Below are positions 8,878-17,618 of a stretch of DNA of 64,000 bases, piece by piece. Every line of letters starts with the position of its first letter. Positions within the stretch are counted from its first letter, which is position 1. Position numbers and translations under genes: made by a program. The stretch is from assembly GCA_900319245.1 (NCBI GenBank), contig ONNQ01000016.1, forward strand, positions 19,334-83,333. The letters are read 5' to 3'. This stretch comes from an uncultured Lachnospiraceae bacterium (GTDB lineage: Bacteria > Bacillota > Clostridia > Lachnospirales > Lachnospiraceae). The notes below the pieces were generated by a model, which searched no databases, was not told the origin of the DNA, and was given only the letters and a program-made list of their open reading frames with translations.

Positions 8878-9441
8878 ATGGAATACGAACTCATCAGAAG
8901 CCGCAGAAAGAGCATATCGGTCGAGATCAAGCAGGACGGGCGGATCATCGTGCGCGCCCCCTTGCGCCTTCCCAAGCGGGAAATCGAGCGCTTTCTCCTT
9001 GAAAAACAGGATTGGATCCTGTCGCATCGCGCAAGGATCCTACAGCGTAACGCCGAGCAGGCGGCTCATCCCATACCGGCTCTCACGGACGCGCAGCTGC
9101 GCGATCTCAAAAGGAGAGCGTCGGTGGTGATTCCGGAGCGCGTGCAGTATTTTGCCCCGCTTGTGGGCGTCGACTACAGGCGCATTACCATCCGCAGTCA
9201 GAAGACCCGCTGGGGCAGCTGCAGCTCGTCCGGAAACCTCAATTACAACTGCCTTCTGCTGCTCGCGCCGCCCGAAGTCCTGGACTACGTCGTCGTGCAC
9301 GAGCTGTGCCACCGCAAAGAGATGAACCACTCGCCCCGCTTCTGGGCGGAAGTGGGACGCGTTCTGCCAGATTACAAAAAGCGCAACAAATGGCTGAAGG
9401 AAAACGGCAGCCGCCTGATGCTGCTCATTCGATCCACTTAA
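8878..9441 (+). CDS. YgjP-like (DUF45) zinc metallopeptidase
   Basis: The protein of about 187 residues belongs to the YgjP/DUF45 family. It has the typical N-terminus YELIRSRRKSISVEI, the RWGSCSS motif, and the zinc site VVHELCHRKEMNHSPRFW (HExxH with a downstream H). The family is cytosolic and its substrates are poorly known. The start is uncertain: 8878 matches the family N-terminus, while ATG 8860 and TTG 8839 (with GAGG upstream) are also in frame. Its 3' end overlaps the convergent flippase gene by 17 bp, so the two transcripts must overlap. Confidence 0.85.
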   Translation: MEYELIRSRRKSISVEIKQDGRIIVRAPLRLPKREIERFLLEKQDWILSHRARILQRNAEQAAHPIPALTDAQLRDLKRRASVVIPERVQYFAPLVGVDYRRITIRSQKTRWGSCSSSGNLNYNCLLLLAPPEVLDYVVVHELCHRKEMNHSPRFWAEVGRVLPDYKKRNKWLKENGSRLMLLIRST

Positions 9442-11104
9442 GTTTCTGCAAGAGGGCAAGAATCCTGGTTCCCTTGGGCGCCTGCAGAATGTCATTCTTC
9501 TTAAGGCCGCCGATCCTGATCAGCACGAAGAAGTACACGAAGATGGCGATCACAATGGACACCGCTGTCGCGATCAAATTGATGAAATAGGGTCTGTCCA
9601 CGACAAGGACGCCGCCCCGGTAGACCAGCTCATATACGAGTTTGGTGACGATGCCCATGACCGCCGCCGCCGCGACCGGTCTTCCGTAGACCCGGTAGAT
9701 GCGCAGGCGCATCCGCAGATACTTGCAGATGAAATGGCTGTCGATGGCAAAGATCAGCACCGAGTAAAGGACGCTGCACAGTACCAGTGCATGGACGCCC
9801 AGATCCGTAAAGAGGATCAGAACAAACAGGACGATCGTCTGGATCACCAGTGCGATCCCCGCGCTCACAAGCGGCATATGGATCCTGCCGATGGACTGCA
9901 AAACCGCATTCATGATCGTGCCGACCGAGTAGAAAATGACGGTCACAGCGAGCTCGGCCAGAAGGAGCGACGCCGTTCCCAAGGTATCCCACTGGGGGAA
10001 TAACAGCATTGTGACCGGTCTTGCCAGCGCCATCAGGCCCACCGCGCAAGGTACCGCGATGATCAGGGTCATGCGAACTGCGTTCACGCTGCGCTTGCGG
10101 GTCTCTTTGAGATTGCCCTGCGCAAAGGAAGTCGAGATGTTGGGCAGGATGGCCGCCGCCACCGCTGTCGCGATGGAAATCGGAATATTGGTGATGACAA
10201 CCGCCTTATTGGAGAAGAGGCCGTACAGGGTCGTCGTCATGACCTCTTCCCAGCCCCGCATTCCGATCATGATCTTCATGAAAATGGTCTGGTTGACAGA
10301 GGTCGTCAGATTCAGGATAAAGCTCGACAGAATGAAGGGCGTGATGACCAGAATGGTCTCCCGCATCAGCGGTCCGAAGGGCTCCTCCGCATGCGTCGTA
10401 TCCGCCTTCACGCGCGCCATGAACATGCCGCGATGCTTCCAGTAGACGAGGGTCATGAAGATCAGGGCCACCAGCACGCCGCTGCCGGTTCCCAGCGCAC
10501 TTCCCATCGCGCCGTGGATCGCTTCTGTCGTCGCGCCCTGCCCCGCTACGGTGCGCATCAGAAGAAACGCCGCGCCGATACTCACGACCGCATTGGCAAT
10601 CTGCTCCAGAATCTGGGAGACGGACGTCTGCAGCATGGACTGGTTGGCCTGGAAATAGCCGCGCAGAACGCCCAGGATGCCGAACAGAAACACGGTCGGG
10701 GCAAACACCTGCAGCACAGGCACACTATTGGGCGGCACCAGCGCGCCGGCGCCAAAATACAGCAGGAGGCTCCCAAGGATGCCCACGGCCAGTGCATAGA
10801 CCATGGAACAATGAAATACCTTCTGGGCGTTTCTATACTCTCCCACCGCCATCTTCTGCGCCATCTGCTTGGAGATCGCCGACGGAACGCCAAAACTGGA
10901 CACCATCAGGATGATCGTATAGATATTGATTGCTGTTCCGTAATAGCCATTTCCCTCGTCGCCGATGATCGCCGTCAGCGGGGACCGGTACAGGAGTCCG
11001 ATAATACGGGACAAAATACTGGCTGCGGCCAGGATTCCGGCCTGCGCCACCACATTACTGCCGCCGCCAAGTGCGGCGCTTTTTTGCTTCTTCTCTGCTG
11101 TCAT
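9425..11104 (-). CDS. MOP-superfamily polysaccharide flippase (SpoVB/MurJ-like)
   Basis: The 559-residue protein is an integral membrane protein with about 14 hydrophobic segments. The opening, with ASILSRIIGLLYRSPL after a short polar leader, and the segment SFGVPSAISKQMA are typical of SpoVB/YtgP-type lipid-linked oligosaccharide flippases. Such proteins move cell-wall or capsule precursors across the membrane. Specific substrate cannot be read from sequence; a lipid II role is possible. AGAGGAA precedes the start. It is downstream of glgA but separated by a terminator, and it overlaps the convergent metallopeptidase gene. Confidence 0.88.
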   Translation of the reverse strand: MTAEKKQKSAALGGGSNVVAQAGILAAASILSRIIGLLYRSPLTAIIGDEGNGYYGTAINIYTIILMVSSFGVPSAISKQMAQKMAVGEYRNAQKVFHCSMVYALAVGILGSLLLYFGAGALVPPNSVPVLQVFAPTVFLFGILGVLRGYFQANQSMLQTSVSQILEQIANAVVSIGAAFLLMRTVAGQGATTEAIHGAMGSALGTGSGVLVALIFMTLVYWKHRGMFMARVKADTTHAEEPFGPLMRETILVITPFILSSFILNLTTSVNQTIFMKIMIGMRGWEEVMTTTLYGLFSNKAVVITNIPISIATAVAAAILPNISTSFAQGNLKETRKRSVNAVRMTLIIAVPCAVGLMALARPVTMLLFPQWDTLGTASLLLAELAVTVIFYSVGTIMNAVLQSIGRIHMPLVSAGIALVIQTIVLFVLILFTDLGVHALVLCSVLYSVLIFAIDSHFICKYLRMRLRIYRVYGRPVAAAAVMGIVTKLVYELVYRGGVLVVDRPYFINLIATAVSIVIAIFVYFFVLIRIGGLKKNDILQAPKGTRILALLQKLKWIE

Positions 11105-11192
11105 ATATTGCGTTCCTCTAGGAGTATATCAATCACATATTTGCATCCATTCCGCTGTTCGAGCGCACCCATGGCGCCCCAACCATAAAAAC

Positions 11193-11222
11193 GGGGTGAC
11201 GAACGGTTTCGTTCGTCACCCC
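11193..11222 (-). terminator. Terminator of glgA
   Basis: A perfect 13-bp stem (GGGGTGACGAACG / CGTTCGTCACCCC) with a 4-nt loop is followed on the minus strand by GTTTTTATGG. Confidence 0.85.
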
Positions 11223-11257
11223 ATTATAAATGCCTTTTTACAAAGTTACAACCGCGA

Positions 11258-12724
11258 TCAGCCGCCGATCATCCAGTCATACATCTCCTGATATTTGAGT
11301 GCGGACTGCTTCCAGGAAAAGTCAGCTCTCATCGCGCGCTCTACCATCTTGTTCCAGTCTCTCTTCCTGTCATAGTAGATCTTCTCGGCGTAGCGCACTG
11401 CATGCATCATCTCGTGTGCATTGTAGTTGGCAAAGGTAAAGCCCGTGCCGGTATTCTCATACTCGTTGTAAGGCTCTACCGTATCCTTGAGGCCGCCGGT
11501 CTCGCGAACGATCGGAAGTGTGCCATAGCGCAGGGACATCAGCTGGCTGAGTCCGCAGGGCTCGAACAGAGAAGGCATCAGGAATGCATCGGACGCCGCA
11601 TAGATCTTGTGGGACAGCTCGTCGGAATAATAGATATTCGCAGAGATCTTGTCGTTGTACTTCCAGTCAAAGTACCGGAACATATTCTCGTATCTCTCCT
11701 CGCCGGTGCCCAGAACGACGATCTGGATGGCGTCGAGAGAAAGCATCTCTTCCAGTACATACGCGATCAGATCAAAGCCCTTCTGGTCTGTCAGACGGGA
11801 TACGATACCGATCATGAAGCACTTCTCATCCTGCTTGAGGCCGAGTTCCTTCTGCAGCGCGATCTTGTTCTTGACCTTGTTCCTGCGGAAATCATCTACG
11901 GTGTAGGACTTGAAGATCTTCTTGTCGTTGTCCGGGCTGAAGTCTGTGTAGTCGATACCATTTAAGATACCGCGAAGGTCATTCGCGCGGGCGTTCATCA
12001 GTCCGTCAAGGCCCTCGCCGTAGAACTGGGTCTTGATCTCTTCCGCATAGGTCGGGCTGACAGTGGTGATGGCATCCGCATAGACAAGGCCGCCCTTGAG
12101 GAGGTTGGCATCCTTGTAGGCCTCGAGCTTGTCGGGTGTGAAATAATATCCGGAAAGACCTGTGATGTCCTCCACATCCTTGACGTTCCATTTGCCCTGG
12201 AATTTGAGGTTATGAATGGTCATAACGGTCTTGATGCCGTGGAAGAAATCGTTGGCCTGGAATCTCTCCTTGAGATACACCGGAACGAGACCGGTCTGCC
12301 AGTCGTGGCAGTGGATCAGGTCAGGACGGAATCCGATCGTGGGAAGCGCGGACAGGCATGCCTTGGAGAAGAATGCGAATCTCGTGATCTCAAAGAGCGG
12401 ATCATCTGTATAAGGCTTATCACTCGTGAAGAATCCCTCGTTGTCGATGAAATAGAAGGTGATGCCGTTCTTCACAGTCTGCAGAACGCCCACATATTCA
12501 CTCTTCCAGTGGTAGTCCATGTAGAAGTGTGTGACATATTCCATCTGGTCCTTCACATCCTGTTTCATGCAGGAATACTTAGGAATCATAACCCTTACAT
12601 CATAATACTCCGGATCGATATCCTTGGGCAGAGAGCCGACAACGTCAGCCAGTCCGCCAGTCTTGATGAAGGGAACGCACTCAGATGCGACAAATAATAT
12701 TTTTTTTCTCTCGTTTGCTGCCAT
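11258..12724 (-). CDS. glgA: Glycogen synthase (ADP-glucose type, GT5)
   Basis: The 488-residue glycosyltransferase extends alpha-1,4-glucan from ADP-glucose. It shows the N-terminal KTGGLADV nucleotide-sugar motif, HCHDWQTGLVP, TIHNLKFQG, and the C-terminal GT-B catalytic motif SLFEPCGLSQL with RETGGLKDTV. Length and motifs fit bacterial GlgA. AAGGGGG precedes the ATG. It stands alone between terminators, with no other glycogen genes nearby. Confidence 0.96.
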   Translation of the reverse strand: MAANERKKILFVASECVPFIKTGGLADVVGSLPKDIDPEYYDVRVMIPKYSCMKQDVKDQMEYVTHFYMDYHWKSEYVGVLQTVKNGITFYFIDNEGFFTSDKPYTDDPLFEITRFAFFSKACLSALPTIGFRPDLIHCHDWQTGLVPVYLKERFQANDFFHGIKTVMTIHNLKFQGKWNVKDVEDITGLSGYYFTPDKLEAYKDANLLKGGLVYADAITTVSPTYAEEIKTQFYGEGLDGLMNARANDLRGILNGIDYTDFSPDNDKKIFKSYTVDDFRRNKVKNKIALQKELGLKQDEKCFMIGIVSRLTDQKGFDLIAYVLEEMLSLDAIQIVVLGTGEERYENMFRYFDWKYNDKISANIYYSDELSHKIYAASDAFLMPSLFEPCGLSQLMSLRYGTLPIVRETGGLKDTVEPYNEYENTGTGFTFANYNAHEMMHAVRYAEKIYYDRKRDWNKMVERAMRADFSWKQSALKYQEMYDWMIGG

Positions 12725-12781
12725 TGCTTGACCCCCTTGTTACGAATATTGATAGCAGATTTTTGGTGATTTTATAGTAGT

Positions 12782-12811
12782 ATTATACCCTATCTATGAA
12801 TTTTTTGTGCA
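12782..12811 (-). promoter_or_regulatory. Possible promoter of glgA
   Basis: A perfect minus-strand TATAAT (12782-12787) is preceded by TGCACA at 18 bp. The -35 match is weak, so only the -10 is firmly supported. Confidence 0.45.
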
Positions 12812-12835
12812 GTATTTGTAAAATTTCCTTTAAAA

Positions 12836-12869
12836 AAATGGAGACGAAAATTTCTTTTCGTCTCCATTT
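12836..12869 (-). terminator. Terminator of rny
   Basis: A perfect 15-bp stem (AAATGGAGACGAAAA and its complement) with a 4-nt loop lies 21 bp after the rny stop. The minus-strand continuation is T-rich. Confidence 0.85.
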
Positions 12870-12890
12870 GCATTTTCATTTTCTCTTGCC

Positions 12891-14438
12891 TTACTTGGCG
12901 AAATCCGTCACTCTTGATTCGCGGATCACGCTGACCTTGATCTGTCCGGGATATTCCATTTCGTTCTCGATCTTCTTGGAAATATCGCGGGCCAGAAGCA
13001 CCATGTCAGTATCGCTGATCTGCTCAGGAACTACCATAACACGAACTTCTCTACCTGCCTGAATAGCGTAAGAATTACTAACCCCTTTAAAACTGTTGGT
13101 GATCTCTTCAAGCTGTTTGAGTCTTGTAGTGTAGGTTTCCAGCGTTTCTCTGCGGGCACCGGGTCTTGCTGCCGAAATTGTATCTGCAGCCTGTACGATA
13201 CATGCGATCAAACTGGTGGGTTCTACATCTCCATGGTGAGATTCTACAGCATTGATAACTACCTGCGATTCCTTGTACTTGCGGCACAGTTCCGCGCCGA
13301 GCTGTACGTGAGAGCCCTCCATCTCGTGGTCCACTGCCTTACCGATGTCATGCAGCAGTCCTGCGCGCTTGGCCAGGCGAATGTCCAGTCCCAGCTCGCC
13401 TGCCAGAAGTCCTGACAGCTGCGCCACTTCGATTGAGTGCTTGAGGGCGTTCTGCCCGTAACTGGTGCGGAAACGCATCTTTCCGAGAAGCCTTACCAGC
13501 TCCGGATGGATTCCGTGTACGCCGACTTCCAGAGTCGCCGCCTCGCCTTCCTCCTTGATCCGGGCTTCCACTTCTCGCTGTGCCTTACCGACCATCTCTT
13601 CGATTCTTGCGGGATGGATTCGTCCGTCCACGATCAGCTTTTCAAGCGCGATCCTGGCAACCTCTCGCCGAATCGGTTCAAATCCGGAAATAACGACCGC
13701 TTCCGGCGTATCGTCAATGATCAGATCCACGCCGGTCATTGTCTCGAGCGTGCGGATATTTCTTCCCTCACGTCCGATGATCCTTCCCTTCATCTCATCA
13801 CTGGGAAGCTGCACGACCGAGATGGTTGCCTCGGAAACATGGTCTGCAGCACAACGCTGAATCGCGCTGATCACATATTCCTTGGCTCTCTTGTCGGCTT
13901 CTTCCTTCGCCTCCGCCTCGATCTCCTTGATCATAACGGCGGAATCATGTCTCACATCGTCTTCAACAATTCTCAAAAGGTATTCTTTGGCTTGTTCAGA
14001 GGTTAAACCAGAAATTCGTTCCAGTTCCAGTTGACGCTGCTCACCAAGCTTCGTGACTTCGTCCTTCTGCTTGTGCAGTGATTCTTCCTTCGCCTGCAGA
14101 CTCTGTTCCTTGCGCTCGAGAGTATCCATCTTCCGATCCAGGGACTCTTCTTTCTGCTGGACCCTGCGTTCATTGCGCTGCACTTCATTCCTGCGGTCGC
14201 GGATTTCCTTCTCCAGCTCGTTTCTGGAGCGGATGGATTCCTCCTTGACCTCAAGAAGTGCCTCGCGCTTCTTGGTCTCAGCAGTCGTCAGTGCCTCGTC
14301 AATAATCGCCCTGGCCTTCTCCTGCGCGTTTCCGATCGTCTCCTCCTGCTGCTTCTTCCGGTAGTTGGAAGTTACGAGGAAAGTGACGGGTACAGAGATT
14401 GCAAGTGTACAAATCACCGCTATAATGGCAGTAATCAT
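12891..14438 (-). CDS. rny: Ribonuclease Y
   Basis: The 515-residue endoribonuclease starts mRNA decay and is membrane-bound. The N-terminal transmembrane segment spans about residues 3-22. A long coiled coil rich in E, K and R follows (about 30-200), then a KH domain (around [15 protein letters not shown]) and an HD domain with [12 protein letters not shown]. The end [18 protein letters not shown] is the conserved C-terminus. The start is supported by AAGGAGG before the ATG. It sits next to recX-recA, an order seen in many clostridia and bacilli. Confidence 0.97.
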   Translation of the reverse strand: MITAIIAVICTLAISVPVTFLVTSNYRKKQQEETIGNAQEKARAIIDEALTTAETKKREALLEVKEESIRSRNELEKEIRDRRNEVQRNERRVQQKEESLDRKMDTLERKEQSLQAKEESLHKQKDEVTKLGEQRQLELERISGLTSEQAKEYLLRIVEDDVRHDSAVMIKEIEAEAKEEADKRAKEYVISAIQRCAADHVSEATISVVQLPSDEMKGRIIGREGRNIRTLETMTGVDLIIDDTPEAVVISGFEPIRREVARIALEKLIVDGRIHPARIEEMVGKAQREVEARIKEEGEAATLEVGVHGIHPELVRLLGKMRFRTSYGQNALKHSIEVAQLSGLLAGELGLDIRLAKRAGLLHDIGKAVDHEMEGSHVQLGAELCRKYKESQVVINAVESHHGDVEPTSLIACIVQAADTISAARPGARRETLETYTTRLKQLEEITNSFKGVSNSYAIQAGREVRVMVVPEQISDTDMVLLARDISKKIENEMEYPGQIKVSVIRESRVTDFAK

Positions 14439-14554
14439 ACAGGAGCACCTCCTTATTAGTTTCGCGTTTCTCCGTTATTTTAAGATGCTATATAATTCAT
14501 ATACAAAAATGTACATAAATCGATCGCAAAATAGCAGATTCGCACTCACTAATT

Positions 14555-15049
14555 TTATACACTAAACTCATCACTGTCAAGCAATTCTACGTTCATGGCG
14601 ATGCGAACAGAGGCACTTCCATACCCCTTTCGGTACAGAAATGCCTGTATCTTACTCCGTTCCTCCCACGTCGCAGTCGAAGGGTCAAAACCTCGTTTCT
14701 CTATGAGCCTGCGGATCTGGCGGATTTCCGCTACATTGCCTCGCTCTGAAGACGCCTCCTCGAGCACCTCACTGATGATCTGTGACGGTACGCCGCGGCT
14801 CTCCAGATCGGCTCTGATCCGGCGTTTGCTTCTGTTCTCCCATTGAGCCTCGACAAAGCTCTGCGCATAGCGCCTGTCGTCCAGGTAGTGTGCCTCTATA
14901 AGGCTCTCCAGCACTTCCGCGACCAGATCCTCCTCGTAGCCGGCGCCTGTGAGCTTGTCTCTTAGGCGCGCGCAGGTATAATCTCTCTGTGCCAGAAGAT
15001 TGCCGCACTTTCTAAGGCACTCCTTCCGGCGCTCTTCCCGGTCTCTCAT
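14555..15049 (-). CDS. recX: Regulatory protein RecX
   Basis: The 164-residue basic, helical protein has the three-helix-bundle repeats of RecX ([42 protein letters not shown]). RecX binds and modulates the RecA filament. Its ATG overlaps the recA stop codon (ATGA), so the two are translationally coupled and share the SOS-controlled recA promoter. Confidence 0.93.
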   Translation of the reverse strand: MRDREERRKECLRKCGNLLAQRDYTCARLRDKLTGAGYEEDLVAEVLESLIEAHYLDDRRYAQSFVEAQWENRSKRRIRADLESRGVPSQIISEVLEEASSERGNVAEIRQIRRLIEKRGFDPSTATWEERSKIQAFLYRKGYGSASVRIAMNVELLDSDEFSV

Positions 15050-16107
15050 TCTTCCTGTGCGCCTTCATCGGCGGCAGGCAGTTCCGGCGCCTGAAACGCG
15101 CCTTCGGGATCCAGTCCGTAATGCTCCCTGACCTTGCGGTCCACTTCCGCCAGGATCTCCGGATGCGCCGTCAGATAGGCCTTGGAATTCTCGCGGCCCT
15201 GTCCGATCTTGTTGCCGTTGTAATTGTACCAGGCGCCGCTCTTGTTGATGATGTCGCACTTGGCGGCCAGATCCAGCACGTCTCCCACATAGGAAATGCC
15301 CTTGCCGAACATGATATCGAATTCCGCCTCCTTGAAAGGCGGTGCGATCTTGTTCTTCACAACGCGGATCCTTGTGCGGTTTCCGATCACTTCACCGCTC
15401 TGCTTCAAGGACTCGATCCTTCTTACGTCCATGCGGACAGAAGAATAGAACTTGAGCGCACGTCCGCCGGTCGTCGTCTCCGGGTTGCCGAACATAACGC
15501 CGACCTTCTCGCGCAGCTGGTTGATAAAGACAACCGCGCAGTTGGACTTACTGATCACAGCCGTCAGTTTGCGAAGCGCCTGGGACATCAGACGGGCATG
15601 AAGACCCACATGGGAATCGCCCATATCGCCGTCGATCTCCGCCTTGGGAACCAGCGCTGCGACAGAGTCCACAACGACAATATCGATCGCGCCTGATCGC
15701 ACCATGGTCTCCGCGATCTCCAGCGCCTGCTCGCCGCTGTCGGGCTGGGAAATATACAGATTGTCGATATCCACGCCGATGTTCTTGGCATAGACGGGAT
15801 CCAGCGCGTGCTCCGCATCGATAAATCCGGCGATGCCGCCCCGCTTCTGCACTTCCGCGATCATGTGCAGGGTCACGGTCGTCTTACCGGAGGACTCCGG
15901 TCCGTAGATCTCAATGATCCTTCCCTTGGGAATGCCGCCAAGACCAAGGGCAATGTCAAGGCTCAAAGAGCCTGTGGGGATGGTCTCAATATTCATCTGG
16001 ACGGAAGGGTCGCCAAGTTTCATGACCGCGCCCTTGCCGTACTGTTTCTCGATCTGCAGAAGGGCTGCATCAAGCGCCTTCTTCTTCTGTTCATTATCTA
16101 TACTCAT
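15046..16107 (-). CDS. recA: Recombinase RecA
   Basis: The 353-residue RecA binds ssDNA with ATP, drives strand exchange and triggers LexA self-cleavage. The Walker A motif is GPESSGKTT, Walker [10 protein letters not shown], and loops L1/L2 are visible ([40 protein letters not shown]). The acidic C-terminal tail is present. The start at 16107 is set by GGAGGAG; the longer open frame upstream crosses the promoter and is not used. It is followed by recX with a 4-bp overlap. Confidence 0.98.
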   Translation of the reverse strand: MSIDNEQKKKALDAALLQIEKQYGKGAVMKLGDPSVQMNIETIPTGSLSLDIALGLGGIPKGRIIEIYGPESSGKTTVTLHMIAEVQKRGGIAGFIDAEHALDPVYAKNIGVDIDNLYISQPDSGEQALEIAETMVRSGAIDIVVVDSVAALVPKAEIDGDMGDSHVGLHARLMSQALRKLTAVISKSNCAVVFINQLREKVGVMFGNPETTTGGRALKFYSSVRMDVRRIESLKQSGEVIGNRTRIRVVKNKIAPPFKEAEFDIMFGKGISYVGDVLDLAAKCDIINKSGAWYNYNGNKIGQGRENSKAYLTAHPEILAEVDRKVREHYGLDPEGAFQAPELPAADEGAQEE

Positions 16108-16126
16108 TTGCTCTCCTCCAAAATTA

Positions 16127-16140
16127 CGAACGTTTGTTCT
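16127..16140 (-). promoter_or_regulatory. LexA (SOS) box of recA
   Basis: The sequence CGAACGTTTGTTCT contains the core GAAC-N4-GTTC of the Firmicute LexA/DinR operator. It overlaps the expected transcription start just after the -10 element, an ideal place for repression. Both arms are perfect; only the outermost base of one flank deviates. Confidence 0.8.
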
Positions 16141-16146
16141 TGTGAT

Positions 16147-16175
16147 AGTATAACACCCGCTTCCCCAAGGTGCAA
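16147..16175 (-). promoter_or_regulatory. recA promoter
   Basis: On the minus strand TTGCAC (16170-16175) and TATACT (16147-16152) are spaced by exactly 17 bp. The LexA box follows 6 bp after the -10. Confidence 0.8.
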
Positions 16176-16294
16176 GGCATTTTAAATATAAAATCGAATG
16201 TATTTTCGATTTTTTCATGCTCTTTCCGCTATTGTAAACTGTTATTTGTGAAAGCCGCCGGAGCCCGGCGCCAGACCTACGTCAGAGTATAAAA

Positions 16295-16319
16295 GACCGG
16301 GGGCAGAATGCCTCCGGTC
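16295..16319 (-). terminator. Probable terminator of the rhomboid-like/sigma-like operon
   Basis: GACCGG..GGCA / TGCC..CCGGTC forms a stem with one mismatch around a 3-nt loop, and on the minus strand TTTTATAC follows. It lies beyond the tandem repeats that follow the last gene of the operon. Confidence 0.65.
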
Positions 16320-16326
16320 CTATTAT

Positions 16327-16428
16327 CCGTTTCTATGTGCGTGCCTGTCAAGCCGTTTCTATGCGTGCGCCTGTCAAGCCGTTTCTATGCGTACGCCTGC
16401 TAAGCCGTTTCTATGCGTGCCTGTCAAG
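16327..16428. repeat. Tandem repeat, 26-bp unit, about 4 copies
   Basis: Four near-identical units occur at 16327-16352, 16353-16378, 16379-16404 and 16405-16428 (the last is 24 bp). Each starts CCGTTTCTATG and ends CTGTCAAG or CTGCTAAG. They begin directly after the stop codon of the unknown gene at 16429 and end just before its terminator. There are no spacers, so this is not a CRISPR array. High identity suggests recent slippage expansion. Confidence 0.9.
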
Positions 16429-16845
16429 TCAGACTGCGAATTCCCGCAGCTTGATCTTGGGAATCTGCAGCTCCGACAGTACAATCCCTCTGAACTGCTT
16501 GCTGTGGGCGCTGATCGCCATGAGATCCTCTATGGTCCACAGCTCCTCCGCAAACACCTTCTGTTCCTTCCCGAACAGCCCTTTGCGAACCGTGGGCACG
16601 TTCACCTTTACGCGCGCGCCCAGCTGCCGGTAGGTCTGCGCCGCCGGCTGGTCCGGCGTCAGATAATACAGGTGGCTCTCCAGCGTCGTGTCCGGATCCA
16701 CTTCCGTGACCAGGTACTGCCGGCAGACCGCTTTGAATTTGTAATAGGCGTCTTCGTTTTCCAGGATCTCTCTGTATGTGCACTGCACGCCAAAATATAC
16801 CCTGTACAGGTCCTGCATCATATACTTGAAATCGTTGCTTGTCAT
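16429..16845 (-). CDS. Conserved hypothetical protein, third gene of the rhomboid-like/sigma-like operon
   Basis: I do not recognise this 138-residue soluble protein. It has no signal peptide or membrane segment. It begins MTSNDFKYMMQDLYRVYFG and contains a mixed alpha/beta pattern with VKVNVPTVRKGLFG in the middle. Its ATG overlaps the stop of the upstream sigma-like gene (ATGA), so it is translationally coupled to it and may work with it. The stop is followed at once by the 26-bp tandem repeats. Confidence 0.75.
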   Translation of the reverse strand: MTSNDFKYMMQDLYRVYFGVQCTYREILENEDAYYKFKAVCRQYLVTEVDPDTTLESHLYYLTPDQPAAQTYRQLGARVKVNVPTVRKGLFGKEQKVFAEELWTIEDLMAISAHSKQFRGIVLSELQIPKIKLREFAV

Positions 16846-17582
16846 CCGATATCTCCGATTGCATTGCCGGACAGGCGCACCGCCTCCTGAATATCCTCGG
16901 GATCCATGTCGTACTCCCTTGCGAGTTCTGCGACGCTCACCTTTCTTCCAAGTTCCTCCGCCAGTTCCCTGGCTCTGTCCGCCACGAGGTTCACCCGCTC
17001 CTCGACCGCTTTCTCCGCGGCCTTCTCGTCCAGGTTCACCGCGACCAGGTCCTCCATGGCGTCCATGATCCTGCGTCCCAGGTATCCGTCCACTTCGTCC
17101 GGCTTCTCCAAAGGTGCAAGCTGCGTGACCGCTGTCAATAACCGCTCGTTGCCGGCGCCGATCAGATCTTCCATGTAGACGCCCTGTCCAGCGTACAGCC
17201 GCGCGATATCGACGACCTTGCGCAGGGAGTATTCCACAAGGCGCTTCTGTGCCTCCTTCTCTCCCGCCATCGCCGAGAGCTTGACGGCGTCAAGGATATT
17301 GTCCGAAGGCACCTCGATCGCCTCGATGAGCGCTTCGTATTCCGCCAGGTGATTCATCTCCTCTTCGGAGAGCACTTCCTCAATCGGGAGCGCTTCGCCG
17401 ATGCCGATCCCGCTGTTCTTCAGGTACTCCCTGACCTGTTCCATCTGGGCGCTGCTCAATGACAGGTCCGCAAAAGACGCCAGAAGATCCTCTTCCGAGA
17501 TTGTATTTCCATTCTGCGCGGCGTTTTTCACAACTTCCTGGATCCGTTCCAGAAAGAGCGCCTGTTTCTGTTTTTCTTCCAT
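16842..17582 (-). CDS. Sigma-70-like protein lacking region 4
   Basis: The 246-residue protein looks like a cut-down primary sigma factor. Residues 1-55 resemble region 1.1 (LLASFADLSLSSAQMEQVREYL). Residues 110-150 resemble region 2.1-2.2, the core-RNAP binding part (RLVEYSLRKVVDIARLYAG, MEDLIGAGNERLLTAV). The FSTYATWWIRQAI stretch that melts promoter DNA is replaced by VDGYLGRRIMDAMEDLV. A region 3-like helical part ends the protein (about 195-240), and region 4, which binds the -35 element, is absent. It may bind RNA polymerase without promoter recognition, or act as an anti-sigma or adapter. It is flanked and coupled by a rhomboid-like gene and an unknown gene. Confidence 0.75.
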   Translation of the reverse strand: MEEKQKQALFLERIQEVVKNAAQNGNTISEEDLLASFADLSLSSAQMEQVREYLKNSGIGIGEALPIEEVLSEEEMNHLAEYEALIEAIEVPSDNILDAVKLSAMAGEKEAQKRLVEYSLRKVVDIARLYAGQGVYMEDLIGAGNERLLTAVTQLAPLEKPDEVDGYLGRRIMDAMEDLVAVNLDEKAAEKAVEERVNLVADRARELAEELGRKVSVAELAREYDMDPEDIQEAVRLSGNAIGDIG

Positions 17583-17618
17583 AATAAACTGTGTCTTCCT
17601 CCAATTGTCATTCGATCA

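Noticed and set aside
16327-16428. CRISPR array
   Set aside because: The units are head to tail with no spacers.
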